Shown here: positions 46,795-58,892 of the stretch, one piece after another
How positions within the stretch are numbered: the stretch's first letter is position 1
Layout: every line of letters starts with the position of its first letter
Assembly (NCBI GenBank): GCA_038049695.1
Contig: CP142452.1
Span: forward strand, 66,965,501-67,029,500
Direction of reading: 5' to 3'
Origin: Cinnamomum chago
Lineage: Eukaryota; Streptophyta; Magnoliopsida; Laurales; Lauraceae
DNA: 64,000 bases
Program-made: the position numbers and the translations under genes
Notes under the pieces: model-generated
Databases searched by the model: none
Told to the model about the DNA's origin: nothing
The model's input: only the letters and a program-made list of their open reading frames with translations

Positions 46795-48504
46795 TGTTAG
46801 ATTGTGTGGTCTCAATCGATCAGCTGATATAATAAATTGATTAATTTCTTTATTTATCAATAAAATCATGATTTTCTTTCATGAGATGAATGATGTTTTA
46901 TTACTTAATGCACATGACCAATACATATGACATAATGGTTCATGAGATGAACCGAGTCCCATTAGCATATTAAATGTGATATATGTATATGGATGAGATC
47001 CACATACAGGAGACATGTGTCACAAATCTTATACTTAAAAATATCTTCACAACCAGTGATGAGACTGGGCATCTCACCTGATAAGGTTGCAGTACTTTGA
47101 TCACTATGAGATAGTGTGATTTGTCTCGATCATCAAAATGAAAGATTCTGGATCATAGTGCTGGTACATTGGATGTATTGAAGGACCATGAGAAACACCT
47201 TATGAAATACTGTCTCGATTTTAAGGTTTGCTCTCATAATTCCCTAGCAATAGGCTCTCAATCCCGAGACATTGATGAACTCAAGTTTCTGTCTATTCAT
47301 TTGCTCTGAGTCACCAATGAGTGAGGCCAACTGTAGGTCAACACCTCGGTGTCTTGGGTACGTGGTAGTAGGACTGTGGGAATCCAATGGTCAAGATGGA
47401 ATCTATCTATATTATCATCCCCTTGTGCCAATTAATGGATTTATCATTAGTAAGATTAGTAAGTGCGCAGCCATCTCGATTAAGAGTTAATTGGATGGTA
47501 CTGATGATCACTGTGATTAATTTGGGCTAAAGGATAATAAGATGTGGATCTAGGATTGGATGTGACATATTTATTCCAATATAATGATAGAGGGGTCTAC
47601 TTGTGGTAATTGGGAAGTTTAGAGTCTTCATTGTAATTTATTCCTAAGACTGAAGTGCAATTGCATTTATATAGTGGTGTTATTTGCAATTAATTGTGGA
47701 CCTGGATTGCACATTAGATGTGGTGTCGCGTGTCCAAGTTGGAGCCAGCTTTCTTTGGAATCCCTAGTGGTCCCCACGCTAGCCCAAGATTGAATCATTA
47801 CTAATTCTGCTTGAACTCCAAAAGAAAGGAATTAGAAAGTTACTATTTTTATTTGAAGTGAGACTTCTAATAGTGGTAATAGTAGGCTACTAATTACTGT
47901 GGAAGTGTGACTTCTAATACAATTAGTAAGAGAGAAAGAAAAGGAGTTTTGAGGGCTATATAGAGGGGAAGAATCCCCCTTGGACGTCCAATATAGTATC
48001 CCACGCCCAACCCCTTCTCTAGTGCAAGAGTTGCATAAATTTCCTTCTCTTTCTCTTCTAGTTCTCTTCTAGTTCCTTAGAGCTTCTAGTAGGGTTTTCT
48101 CTTGGAGATCTCACCTATCTTCTTGAGAAAAGATTTGATAAGATGGTCATAGCGTGGAAGATCAAAAGGTCTTGAAGATTCCTATTTGATACGTGAAGGA
48201 ATTTCATCATCAAAGAAAGACACAACTTCTCCATTAGAGCACAACCGAGCTTCAAAGGTATAATCTACTTCCTTGCATGTTGCAGACTTTTATGGATGCT
48301 TGTTGGCTGCTGTTCTATCTTCTTGATAGGTTTAATTACTGATCATGATGGCTGAGATTGAGGACATGGATCCTGAATTGGGTTCTATAGCCTTCTGGAA
48401 ACTTGATCCCTGAGTCAAGTGGGTTAAAAAGTTTTGAAAACCTATCCACGAGGCCCACTTATTTCCAATAATAATAGTATCTTGCAAGATTCTTTCCTAC
48501 ACCA
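46795..48504 (+). repeat. Solo-LTR-like sequence
   Basis: Starts TGTTAGATTGTG and ends TTTCCTACA. It has a TATA-like GGCTATATAGAGG near 47963 followed by leader-like sequence with many CTTCT runs. No coding region and no matching partner LTR in the window; a 5-bp duplication was not found, so assignment is tentative. Confidence 0.35.
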
Positions 48505-49672
48505 TAGGGCTGAAGGAAGAAATCTCTCAATATTTTAATAGTAGATAATTGTTTCAATTCCCAAGTTATATAAACAACCCATTTTTAAAGACAAGAAAAC
48601 TTACTTAAAAATTAAAAAAAATCTTATACTTTTTTGTACATCCAAAGAGAGGCCCTTAGGAAGTGAAACTCGGGCACTTCTAAACAACCTTTTTCTTTCT
48701 AACCCAACATATACTTCCAGAGAGAGAGAGAGATTTACACACAACACACCCACATCGAGATAGAGAGATTCGATAAAAAGGTAAACTCATGATTACATGA
48801 TTTTTGCATCAATAATCATGCGGTAAATGTCCCTTTACAATAATAGTGCATTGATATGAAAACAAAAGTGGATATAAGTACTTATGACAACATTAATTCT
48901 TTTTACATAGGAATAGGATCCACGGGCATTGAACGGATATTGTCTTTTGTGTCATGCGAAGAGGGAGTGTATCCATCTCCATACAAGTAGATGACTTCGA
49001 TCTCCCATGCGCGTGAGGTTGACCACTCGCGTAACTAGATAAAAAGGAAAAGGAGTTTGTTTAAGGCAGAACTTGTTCATGTCCTTCCATGCTGATGTAA
49101 TCATTTCTCGAATCTTTTCACATGCCTCCGACCTCGATAAGCCATGTTCCTTCATATAGCACTCGAGAGTAGATGCAACATGTACTCTTTTTTGCTCGTG
49201 CTTTGAATACAGTCAATGCAAACCACTAGTTTAGTATGTTACATGGAGACTTAGCTAGATTAGCCACTGATACTAAGGGGTTCTTTGGAAACTCTAGTCC
49301 AATTAATAAGTAACAAAATACCTCCTACTTAGCACGGGCAATAAAAGTTTTAATACTAAACATTTACCAAAATAGAACTTATAAAAAATTTAAATTAATG
49401 CTACCTTTTATTGCGATGTTCAAGAGTTCATGATCCATCCAGAAACTTCATTTGTAATTACTCTTAGATCAATCCTTTTTGGTCATTAAAACGAACTAAG
49501 AACATGGGTTTTACAATCTCAAAAAAAAATTACATCATTAAACCTAGAAATCAACATCTCGCTCAAATTCAAGACCCAGCAGGCATACGTAACGGAACAG
49601 GCCAGCTAGAGAGATGGACATAACATGCCTCCCATGGTTTTCGAACTCGCGACCTCTGGATCTGATACCATC

Positions 49673-49736
49673 TTGATAATCGGTAACACCAAAAGGTTAA
49701 CCCGTTTGGTGAATGGCACAAGAGTTTATATCAACA
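49673..49736 (-). repeat. Very short LTR / TRIM-like remnant
   Basis: Minus strand: TGTTGATATAAACTC to TTATCA, followed by TGGTATCAGATCC, which resembles a primer-binding site. Equivalent to 3247-3300 in copy 1. It may be a SMART/TRIM-type element. Confidence 0.35.
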
Positions 49737-49745
49737 AACACCACT

Positions 49746-51041
49746 CTGCCCCTTATAATTCATGAAATCTATCTTTTGGAATTACAACAAGCGTCAACCT
49801 ATACACATACCAGTCAGCGTGATGTTAATCTGGATAGAAATGTGATAGAAGCCAAGCTCAATGTACAAGTCGTGTTCTACACTACAATCTAGTGTACATG
49901 TCCATTCTAGTTTATGTTGTTATTTCCTCTTAATCTTTAATCATGCATGAAATTAAATCTAGTTTCTTTGTCTTTTATTAACCAGTTATGCGAAAGGATT
50001 ACGGGTAGCTAGAGAAGTCGTAATTGGATCGTATTCGTAGAAGGAAAGACAGTAATATAAGGGTCAACAGTCCTATTTTACAGCCTCTTCTTGAGCAAGA
50101 GGGCACCCTTTGGGTACATTTGGAAGGGCTCTCGTATATGGCATGTTGCTTTTGATCTCCGATGGATCAATCACTAGGCCAGGTCATTCTCATCGATCTG
50201 GAGGCTTCATCACAAACAAATGAAGAGTTGAATGAGAGGGGGATCATAAGCTATGGTTGGGAAGCAAGCTTATTCCTATTCCAACCTGGAGGCTTCATCG
50301 CAAATAGATGAAGAGAGAAACGAGAGGGGATCATAAGCTATGGTTTGGGAAGCATGCCTATTCCGACTTGCAATGAGGATATGGAGTTTTGGGAGATCTA
50401 CTTGGAGAGGGATGGGACTTCGATGCGTCGATCATTTCTCAGTTACTCGGAATTGGTGGAGACAAAGGCACTGCATGGAAGAAAAGTCGTCAAAAGGGGT
50501 TTGTGGAAGCATTTTCTAAAGAGAGCTTCTATTAGCACCGTAGATTTTGCTCTCCCACTGTACCAGAAGACAATAAAATAAGATGTTTCCAAAACTACCA
50601 CTCCTCCCTCTCCCTCTTCCTCCACCCTCTTCCCTCCTCCTCCCACCCACCATCTGCCCAATCTCCAGCAGGGAGGGAGCCCCAGCTGGCCACCCTCCCC
50701 CCTCTCCCTCTTTCTTCCTCCCTCCCCCTTTATTTTCTTTCCCTCTTCCCCCTCCCTCCCTCCCTCTTCTTCTCTCTCCTTCCCTCCCCCACTCTTCCTT
50801 TCCCTCTCCCTCCCCCCTCCTAGTCGCCGGCGAGGAGGGTGATCGAGCTGCAATAGGCGGAAACCCATCTGCAGCCCAAGGGCTGCCGCTCAATCTCTTT
50901 TCCTAACATACATGGCAAGGCTATCTCAACACCTATGTAATTTATATATATTGCAATTGTTGCATTCAGTAAGTATTGAAAAAGAGTAAACTATTACAAC
51001 AGTGTTGTGTTCTTTCTAAGAAAATAGAGGGGGAGGGAGGA
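49746..51041. other. Insert in TPS copy 3 intron, no gene recognised
   Basis: Absent from copy 1. Frame 50345-50581 has no recognisable domain. 50583-50880 is a C/T-rich low-complexity tract, open on both strands only for that reason. A direct repeat around GGAGGCTTCATC occurs at about 50200 and 50287. Confidence 0.45.
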
Positions 51042-52043
51042 TGTAAGATCCCCCAATCCCACATCGCTCATGAGGCTCCCTGATCTTGGCCTAATATATG
51101 AAAGACACCATTGACTTAGTATGAGGCCTATTGATGGGTTGAGGCCCATTAGAAACAAAATCGTAAGGCCAGCGGGCCAAAGGAAAAAATATCATGCATG
51201 CGTATAGGGTGGAGCGTTACCATTGGTATCAGAGCTGAGGGCGGCTCTCCTCCGAGGGTGGGGGATTGTTACATCCCACATCGATCATGTGAGTGTCCAA
51301 AATGAAGGCTAAATGTGCGATGCCTTCCTAACGTTATGTGATGCGTTTTGAAGCCTTAAGGCAAGATTGGATGCGGTTGGGCCAGGTCCACTGGTCGAGT
51401 AGCCCATGAGCCAAAGAGGAAAATATTACACTAGGCCTGGGTTGGGTTGATACAAATGGTATCAGAGCCGACTCTCAACTAGTTCGAGTGTTAGTCCCCT
51501 GTCGTGGTCTAGTGCAAGTGGGCGGGTCTCCATGTGGGCGTGCCAAGAGGGCTAACAGGCTATAGAGGCTGGCAGGCTACTGCACAGGGACGTGCAGCCT
51601 TAAGGGGGGTGGATTATGACGCCCTGGAGTCCTACATCGACTATAGAGAGGAAAGTGAATGGGGTTATATGTAGAGTTTACACCCTTGCCTTGCATGGGG
51701 CCTTTTGGAGGTTAATGGGCTTCAAAAACAAAACCTTGAGGCAAGATTGGGCCAGAGCCCACGAGGCTCGAGCCACATGAGACAAAGAAGACAATATCAT
51801 ACTGGGAGATCTGGGTCGTTACATTTGGTATCAGAGCCGAGGGCGGCTCTCTTCTGAGAGTGGGGGATTGTAAGATCCCACAATCCCACATCACTCATTA
51901 GGCTCCCTGATCTTGGGCTAATATATGAAAGACACCATTGACTTAGTATGAGGCCTTTTGATGGGTTGAGACCCATCAGAAGCAAAGTCGTGAGGCCCAT
52001 GGGCCAAAGCGGATAATATGCATGCGTATAGGGTGGGGCGTTA
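51042..52043 (+). mobile_element. Chain of four TRIM LTRs with three primer-binding sites
   Basis: LTR-like units lie at 51042-51219, 51267-51454, 51617-51823 and 51869-52043. Units 1 and 4 are close copies (TGTAAGATCCC start, GGGTGG(A/G)GCGTTA end). After units 1, 2 and 3 comes GGTATCAGAGC (51225, 51458, 51827), the initiator tRNA-Met site, and before units 2, 3 and 4 a G-rich polypurine run. The interior between units 1 and 2 is nearly identical to that between units 3 and 4 (GAGGGCGGCTCTC...GGGGGATT, about 45 bp). There is no coding capacity. Units 2 and 3 are diverged relatives. Confidence 0.8.
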
Positions 52044-54020
52044 TAAAAGAAGAAAGGGGGAGGTATGGAAGAGGGTGGAGGGAGGGAGGGTGAGAGAGGG
52101 TGGAGGGGTAGTTTAGGAAAACCCTTTTTTTTTGTGCAGTGGGGAAAGAGAGTTTTGAGGTGCCAATAGAAGCTCTCTTTTCTAAAACGTTAGTGCTAAG
52201 AGTTTGGTGAAAGACGTGTGAGAAGTTGCACAACTGGAATGGGAATGGTCAGAAGCAAAGAAGTTACTCAAGGCATCGTAAGAGTAAAAAATAAGTTGGG
52301 ATCGGGAAGGTCAAAATCAATTGAAGAAATTGAGCGTGATTTCTTAATTGAAATGAGTCGGCTTCATTATATATATATACTAGCAATAAACGCCCGTGCT
52401 GAGCTCGGGCCAAAACAAAGATATAGTAAATTATTATAATAATTAAAACTAAAAAAGAAGAATTCCCTATTATTATTTTAAAGAATTTTTAGAAGAAAAT
52501 GAAGTGGAAAAAGACCTTAAGATTTTATGGTAAAATAAAGAAATTATCGTGAAAAATAATAATGAGAATTTTGTAATATCACACGTATAAAATCTTTGTA
52601 ATAATGAAAAATAATAATGAAAGTCCCCATTAAAAAAGAGAAAATTCTGGATGGAAGCATAAAGAAAAAAATGATACCATTTAAAGAAGGAAAAAAATGA
52701 GAAAAGAAAAAAAATATGCGTCCATTAATATTAGTCATAAGAAATGCATTCACATTTTTGTTACCCATTGCTAATTAGCCCAATGAATTCAACTCCTTTG
52801 ATAATAGGATCATTGGGACCTCATGAATAGAGTTCTGCTTTAAGGTGGATAGTACTCTCAAACTCATCGTCAAACCCAAGCAAAACGACCTATTTAATCA
52901 AAGAAACTTCAAATGTCATTGGTAATCAAAGAACATGGGACCATTGCCCACTATCATCATTCCAATGAAAATCAATGTCCTGCGCTGTTGTGCCCATGGA
53001 GGCTCGTCGGGCCAATTTAGCATGCATGGGCAAGGCTCAGAGCTTTTTAATTTATTTGAAATTAGTTGAGTATTTTACTTCAAATATTCTTTTAAAATTA
53101 GAAGAATAAACCCATAATAAAAAAATAAAATTAAAAAAAAACACAACAAAAATACAGCATGAAAACATAAGTGCATAGGCAATATATCCAATGATACACA
53201 TAGTTTAGAAGAAAACAAATAAAATCATGGAAACTCAACGCCTAAAAATCAAACATTGAAACCAAGAAATAAAAGAAAAACCATAAATTCATGAAAACCT
53301 ATTAAAATAGAAAGAAAAAAAAATAGGACTACGATAAAAGGAACAAAAAAAATCATTAAACACCAAAAAATACATAAACAATGAAATGTATAGAAATTGT
53401 ACATTTAGTGTTTTTAAATTTATGACATTTGATTAGATAGGCCACATACATATATAATATTGATTGCATCATTAAAAAATCTTCACATTTAGATGAGACT
53501 CATGGTATGTGAGCTCTACAATTTTCGTTAAACGTGTGCTATTGTATTGCATCAAACTTTCTTCACAGTTAGTTGGGCTCTAAATTCCTATCCACGTATT
53601 ATGGGATTTGTCACATTTCATTATATGGGCCCCATATCATTAACATTCTTCATACCTTAATGGGCTCCACAATATTGAAGATTTATGACTTTATTTAGAT
53701 GGGGTCCATAGTATATAATATTGCACCATCAAAATTGATAATTGAGGATTAAGATAAGAAGATAAAATAGAAAAGTTAGGAAAAGAGAGATTTGAGGGAA
53801 AGTTAGAAGGATTTTAGGTACTTTACTAAATGAGAGATTTTTTAGGGAAGATTGGAGGGGGTGGAGAGATTTGAGGAGATTTGAGGAGAATTGAGAAGGC
53901 CTCACTTAAAGGCAAAGGCTCTCTCACTATTTTCTAAGTGATTTTTCTGAAAGGAGAATAATTGGGGGCTGAGGTGGCACCGCTAAGAGCCCACCTCCCC
54001 CTTTACTTTAATATATATAA
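52044..54020. other. AT-rich sequence without genes
   Basis: Starts with a GGAG-rich run (52060-52110). At 52385-52410 is a GC-rich hairpin on CCCGTGCTGAGCTCGGGC inside AT-rich sequence. 53080-53350 is very A-rich. A block at 52288-52376 recurs at 54327-54410. Confidence 0.5.
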
Positions 54021-54795
54021 TAGGGAGATGCTCCTTTGAGAGATACGGGTGGGGCCCCTCACATTTAAGTTGTTGGCATTGGATATGGATGTGAGGGCCC
54101 CCACACACAATCTCTCATTTAAGGTGAGAGATATCGCTCATAGGAGCATTTCCCATATATAAATATATTAGCTAATTTAATTAAAATTAAACTAAAAGAT
54201 CTAGTTTTTAATTTTTAATTTAAAATTGCTATATTTGGAAATTTATAAAGAAATTCTCTTATTTTATGAGGAATTGGAGCCCACTAAGAATTGTGGTAAT
54301 TTGCGTCTGCCTTTTAAAAATAAATTGGGATTGGGATGGTCAAAATCAATTGAAGAAATTGAGCGTGATTTCTTAATTGAAAGGAGTCGGCTTCATTAGA
54401 TATATATGTATAGGGAGATGATCTTATGAGAGATACGGGTGGGGGCCCTCACATTTAAGTTGTTGGCATTGGATATGGATTTGAGGGCCCCCCACACAAT
54501 CTCTCATTTAAGGTGAGAGATATCTCTTATAGGAGCATCTCCCATATATATAAATATATTAGCTAATTTAGTTAAAATTAAACTAAAAGAACTAGTTTTT
54601 AATTTTTAATTTAAAATTGCTCTATTTGGAAATTTATAAGGAAATTCTCTTATTTTATGAGGTAATTGGAGCCCACCAAGAATTGTGGTAATTTGCGTCT
54701 GCCTTTTAAAAATTATAATGCAAAACCCACTACTTACGTCATTTAGAAAAGTCTTAAGAGGATATTTTCGTCAATAACACTTGTGGATTATTTAT
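54021..54795 (+). repeat. Tandem duplication of about 390 bp carrying a MITE
   Basis: The stretch from about 54025 is repeated from about 54413. Each copy begins with a 130-bp MITE whose ends (GGGAGATGCTCCT and its mirror AGGAGCATTTCCC) pair, followed by an AT-rich run with TTTTTAATTTTTAATTT. A short block at the join also occurs at 52288-52376. Confidence 0.75.
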
Positions 54796-54862
54796 TATCC
54801 ACCTTCATCCCATTTAGGTAAAGAAGCATCCACCCTTTTAGCTTCTTTTTTTTTCTTTTTAA

Positions 54863-55733
54863 GGATTTTACAGGAAATATCCCAGAATTTTGCCATTCCG
54901 CGTGAAGGGTCCCTACAAATTGTACAACACATACTCGGTCTTCCCGCCACTTTTTTATTTAATTTTTGTACTTTATTCTGAGGGATGATAGCGTTGCCCA
55001 AAACAATTTGGGCGGATATCGCTCCACATGTCTTATTCTTCCTCATCTCCTTCCTATTTATGGATAGCCCCTACTCCATTTCTCACCCAACCCTATAGGT
55101 TTCCCACAGTTCATATAGGCAGAAAAGCAGTGAATACAAGTTTTGCACTACTCATATCGATGGAAAAGTTGCTAATATAGATTTACCCTATCGAGCAACC
55201 TTTCTCTCTCATTTCCTCATGGATGGGTGTGGGGGTTGAGGGTAAGCTCCGAGCAGAAGATTGCTATTGGAACCATTTTTCCATGTTATGTCTGCCATTT
55301 TTTCTTCTTTCCCGTCTCTTTCACTTTTCAAGATAAATCTTGAGAATATGAAAAGAAGAAATTAAGAAACTATATGTTGGCCATTTTTTTTCTTTCCCGT
55401 CTCTTTCACTTTTCACTTTTCAAGATAAATCTTTTTATAAAGCATGTGATACTGTTTTTCCAAAATGATTAGGAGAAAAAGGGAGTGGGAGGTTAGAGGA
55501 ATAGGTGGGAGAAGAGGAGAAAAATAAGAAAAAAAAATAAACAAAGGGAGTTCTATGTTTTAAAAAAGCACATCGAGTGACGCTAGCATTGCTCCTATCA
55601 GACATGAGCGATGCTAGCGTTGCACCCTTCAACATTAAAAAAACAGAAAAAGGTCCTGATGGACCTCATTTGTGATGTACAACCTGCGGGGACCCTTCAT
55701 GAGAAATGGCCAAATTTCAGGATTTTTAAAACC
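54863..55733. mobile_element. MULE-like element, second copy
   Basis: Inverted counterpart of 2418-3246, with better preserved ends (GGATTTTACAGGAAATATCCC at the left). The GCTAGCGTTGC hairpin lies near 55585-55625. Confidence 0.5.
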
Positions 55734-56232
55734 TCTTATTTTTTAAGGCAAAGGTTCTAATTTATTAATAAGATTTAAAAATAGAAAGTACAATTGGAGG
55801 CTTACAAAAACCTCTAATATATAAAATAAGCTCTGAATCATAAAGTAAGAGCTTATGTTTAGAGTTTCCAAATGCCCCTTTAGTAGCAGTGTTGAAGACT
55901 GTGGGACGCTTTGATTGATGATGCAAAGTTTGGGAACCTTCTCACTTTATCTAATGGTTAGGATTTTTCCAAAGTAGAAGCCCAAAAATTGAACCTTTAA
56001 CATCTGGTTCCCAATTTTCACACAAGTCACTCGAATTTTTAGAACTATAATAAAAAAATATACATTAGATTTTACCTCATTTGATTGGATATCATCACTG
56101 AGCCGGCCAATTAAGCTTGAATCCATCATAAACTTAGGACGGGTACGTCTTCAGCCAATGAAATGCTTTTATAGTTGCCTCTTCTCCCATACCAACAAAG
56201 GAAGCAGTTGACAGATAAATATGACCGGCCTA

Positions 56233-56475
56233 GTGCAATATTGTATTATCCTTCAGTGGATTCCGATAGGTGGCGAGTTCGCCGTTTCTGTATCTCTTAG
56301 GTGGATTCCTTAGAGTGGTGAACAGTTCTCTTGCTCTGTTTTGAGTGGTGATTTCTGTATCCCTTTGGTGTTCTTGCTCGGGTGGTGAGCTGATCTTCCT
56401 TTGGGTGTTGATATATGCATCCCATTGGATCCCTTTTATTTTTATCTTTTTGTTGCCTATCATATCCACGGTATC
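56233..56475. other. Copy-3-specific segment replacing TPS exon 6 5' part
   Basis: About 240 bp with an internally repetitive pattern around GGTGG, TTCCTTAG and TTTCTGTATC. It joins directly to the broken exon 6 at 56232. Origin unknown. Confidence 0.4.
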
Positions 56476-57027
56476 ACCCATGCTCTTTTCCATAAGCACT
56501 TATGGATTGTCTGCGTGAGGGAGCTCTTTGGAGGCTGGAACTTTAGTGTTTTTCTTGTAGTTAAAGGAAAGAAAATACCAAAAAATTATATAAATTAAGC
56601 TTTAACTACTTATTTTTTCCTATTCATCTTCTTGAGTTTTTTCCGTTGACCATATTATGATGTTGTCTCAGTTGGATTCATACGATGGAGAAACAATTAG
56701 GAGCTTAAGGAAACAATTGAGCCTAAGGAGGTGCTGACTTTCACATGATAATGATAATTACTTCTTTGGAGCTCCTTAGAGTTTATTTATTATTGATGCA
56801 TGGTTGCAAGTCGATGTGTTAATTTAATTTCCTGAGGAATTAGGATCTGGTTCTATATCATTTAGTTAATTTTCTTTTAAAGCTAGCGCTAGCCCTTCCA
56901 GTTGCCACTATTAATATTATTATTGAGAGAGTAGTTTTTTCTATGAAAATCATGAAGAATCGGTTGTGCAATTGAATGAAAGATGAATGGATGAATGATT
57001 GTTTGTTTGTATGTATCGAGAAGGTAT

Positions 57028-58069
57028 ATTTAATAGCATGGACAATGACACAATCATGCGACACTTTCAAAAAATGAAGAACCATTAAGGGCCATTATAA
57101 AAAAAAGTTCCTTTTAGAGTGGAGTGACTTTTTGTGTCTATTCAAATGTAATATATTTTACTTTTTGCTATTGTTAATGTAAAAAAGGATTTTTGCAAAA
57201 TCTAGTAAAAGTTCAGTCCCACTCAAATGAGAATCCTGGGTCAGCCACTGCCTCTACATAAAGAATGTTAAGTTGGAAGGCGAATTATGTCTTCTAGTAA
57301 TTTATGCTTCATAAGTTTCAAAATTTACGGGGGAAAGAACTTTGAGCATGGAATAGAGATTTTAAAAGAATTTTATGTGGTATGTGTGTGACTTACTTCA
57401 TATTTCAAGTGGGTTGTACAATAGAAATTTTCTCTGGGCATCTATTCGTTCTCTATTTCATCAACAGTATTTAGAATTGCAACATAACAAGGCCTCATAT
57501 ATTCTGGCAGTTGATCCATGACACTGAGATCCCACCTGAAAAATCAAGTACTCAATTACTACTTTTTTCTCTTAAAACACACTCCTAAGGAGTATGAAAA
57601 AAAAAAGTTCACCCATGAGGAATCAGAGATTCCTAATGTGGAATGGACATTACATAGAATTGGGAGCTTATGTTTGCAACTAAAATCATTGATTAGATGA
57701 TGATCATTGTACATTATTTTAATGCTAGAAAATGCTGGGTCTTCAATTTTTTTTTGACTTTGGTTCACTCACCAAGAGGAAGGAGTTCAAACCTCCCACC
57801 AAGGATCAATCCCTGGTAGGAGGGATGGGAGTGAGATTCCTTACCAATAGGCTATCTCTTCTTCAATTTTTTTGGTCTACGTATTAGAAGGTTCTTCAAT
57901 TCTATGGGCCTTCACAAGAAAATGTAGGGGCCAACAACTACTTAAAATTAATGGAACAATTTGAAAGGAGAGTGAAATGGTTTTGGCTGCTTACTTTTCA
58001 ATTCAAAATGGGAAATTCTACAGTTTGAAACGGATCTCATGGTATTTCAAACTTAAAACAAGTTCTTTT
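57028..58069. other. No gene recognised; SINE-like patch
   Basis: At about 57760-57840 GGTTCACTCACCAAGAGG followed by GGAGTTCAAACCTCCC resembles SINE A and B boxes, but the match is weak. The rest is AT-rich. TPS exon 5 would be expected between 56232 and 58755, but I do not find it. Confidence 0.35.
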
Positions 58070-58480
58070 TCTTTCCATCTCAACAACCGGCTATAGTTGT
58101 GGGCTAAGACAAGGAGATCCACTTTCTTCTTATCTCTTTAGTTTGGCTGAGGAAGTCTTGAGCATAAATATATCTACTCTTGTTCTCATAGGAGAATTAA
58201 ATCCTATATACACTTGTAAATACTATACTCCTATATTTCAATTTTTTTATTTTCCCTTTTTGCAGATGATGCTCTTCACTTGCTCCATGCTCGCCTAAAA
58301 GCCTCAAAGCACTTAAAGCAGTCTTGAACTCCTACCACCAAGACATCTCCGATCAATATATTAATTTCTCAAAAGGCAAGTTATTCTAAGGCAAATGTAG
58401 CACTGGAACCAAGGCTAAAACTATAGATATTCTAAACATCCATCCCAATGCTCTTCCCTCAAAGTATATGAGTTTGACCT
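58070..58480 (+). mobile_element. LINE reverse transcriptase fragment
   Basis: Encodes GLRQGDPLSSYLFSLAEEVL at 58108-58165 and FADDALHLLHARLKASKHLK at about 58260-58320, two reverse transcriptase blocks of plant L1 elements, then INFSKGK and LPSKYMSL. The usual YADD is FADD. Frames change between blocks. It sits antisense in TPS copy 3 between exons 4 and 6. Confidence 0.75.
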
Positions 58481-58892
58481 AATATTTGTTTAGATTCAAT
58501 CGATCTTATGTGACTCATTTAACTTGTTGATCATAAACTTTTTTGGCTAGCCCAAAGTCACACAACTCGAATTCAATTTTATAACTATGCTTAAAATACA
58601 TGGCCCCCTTAGCCAACTGATTATGGACAATGTGCAACCTAAAATTATAGTCTATACATAGTTATTTCATCTACTTTTCAAGTTTGTCTATACATAGTTA
58701 TTTCATCTACTTTTCAAGTTTGCAAGTAAAGGAGGAGAAGGAAAAGTGCATAATATCAAACCTTTTGATTGCATCAGTAAATACTTTGAGATCCTCAAAT
58801 CTTCCGTCAACGTCAAAGTTGTCATCAATGATTGAAGCGAACTTAAACATTCTTACAACTATGTTTCTACCTCGGGCATATTGTGGTTCAAA

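Larger units (their letters stand above)
48677..57027 (-). repeat. Inverted-repeat arm A', counterpart of 1-5264
   Basis: Homologous blocks in reverse complement: 56476-57027 with 1-547, 54863-56232 with about 1918-3250, 49190-49745 with about 3265-3392 plus 4295-4690, and 48677-49200 with 4697-5264. The interruptions are insertions or deletions unique to one side. Confidence 0.85.

Noticed and set aside
50443..50906. Overlapping open frames on both strands
   Set aside because: C/T-rich low-complexity sequence; no domain, no splice context.
52380..52412. GC hairpin CCCGTGCTGAGCTCGGGC as a terminator
   Set aside because: Plant nuclear DNA does not use such terminators; similar hairpins occur in plant repeats.
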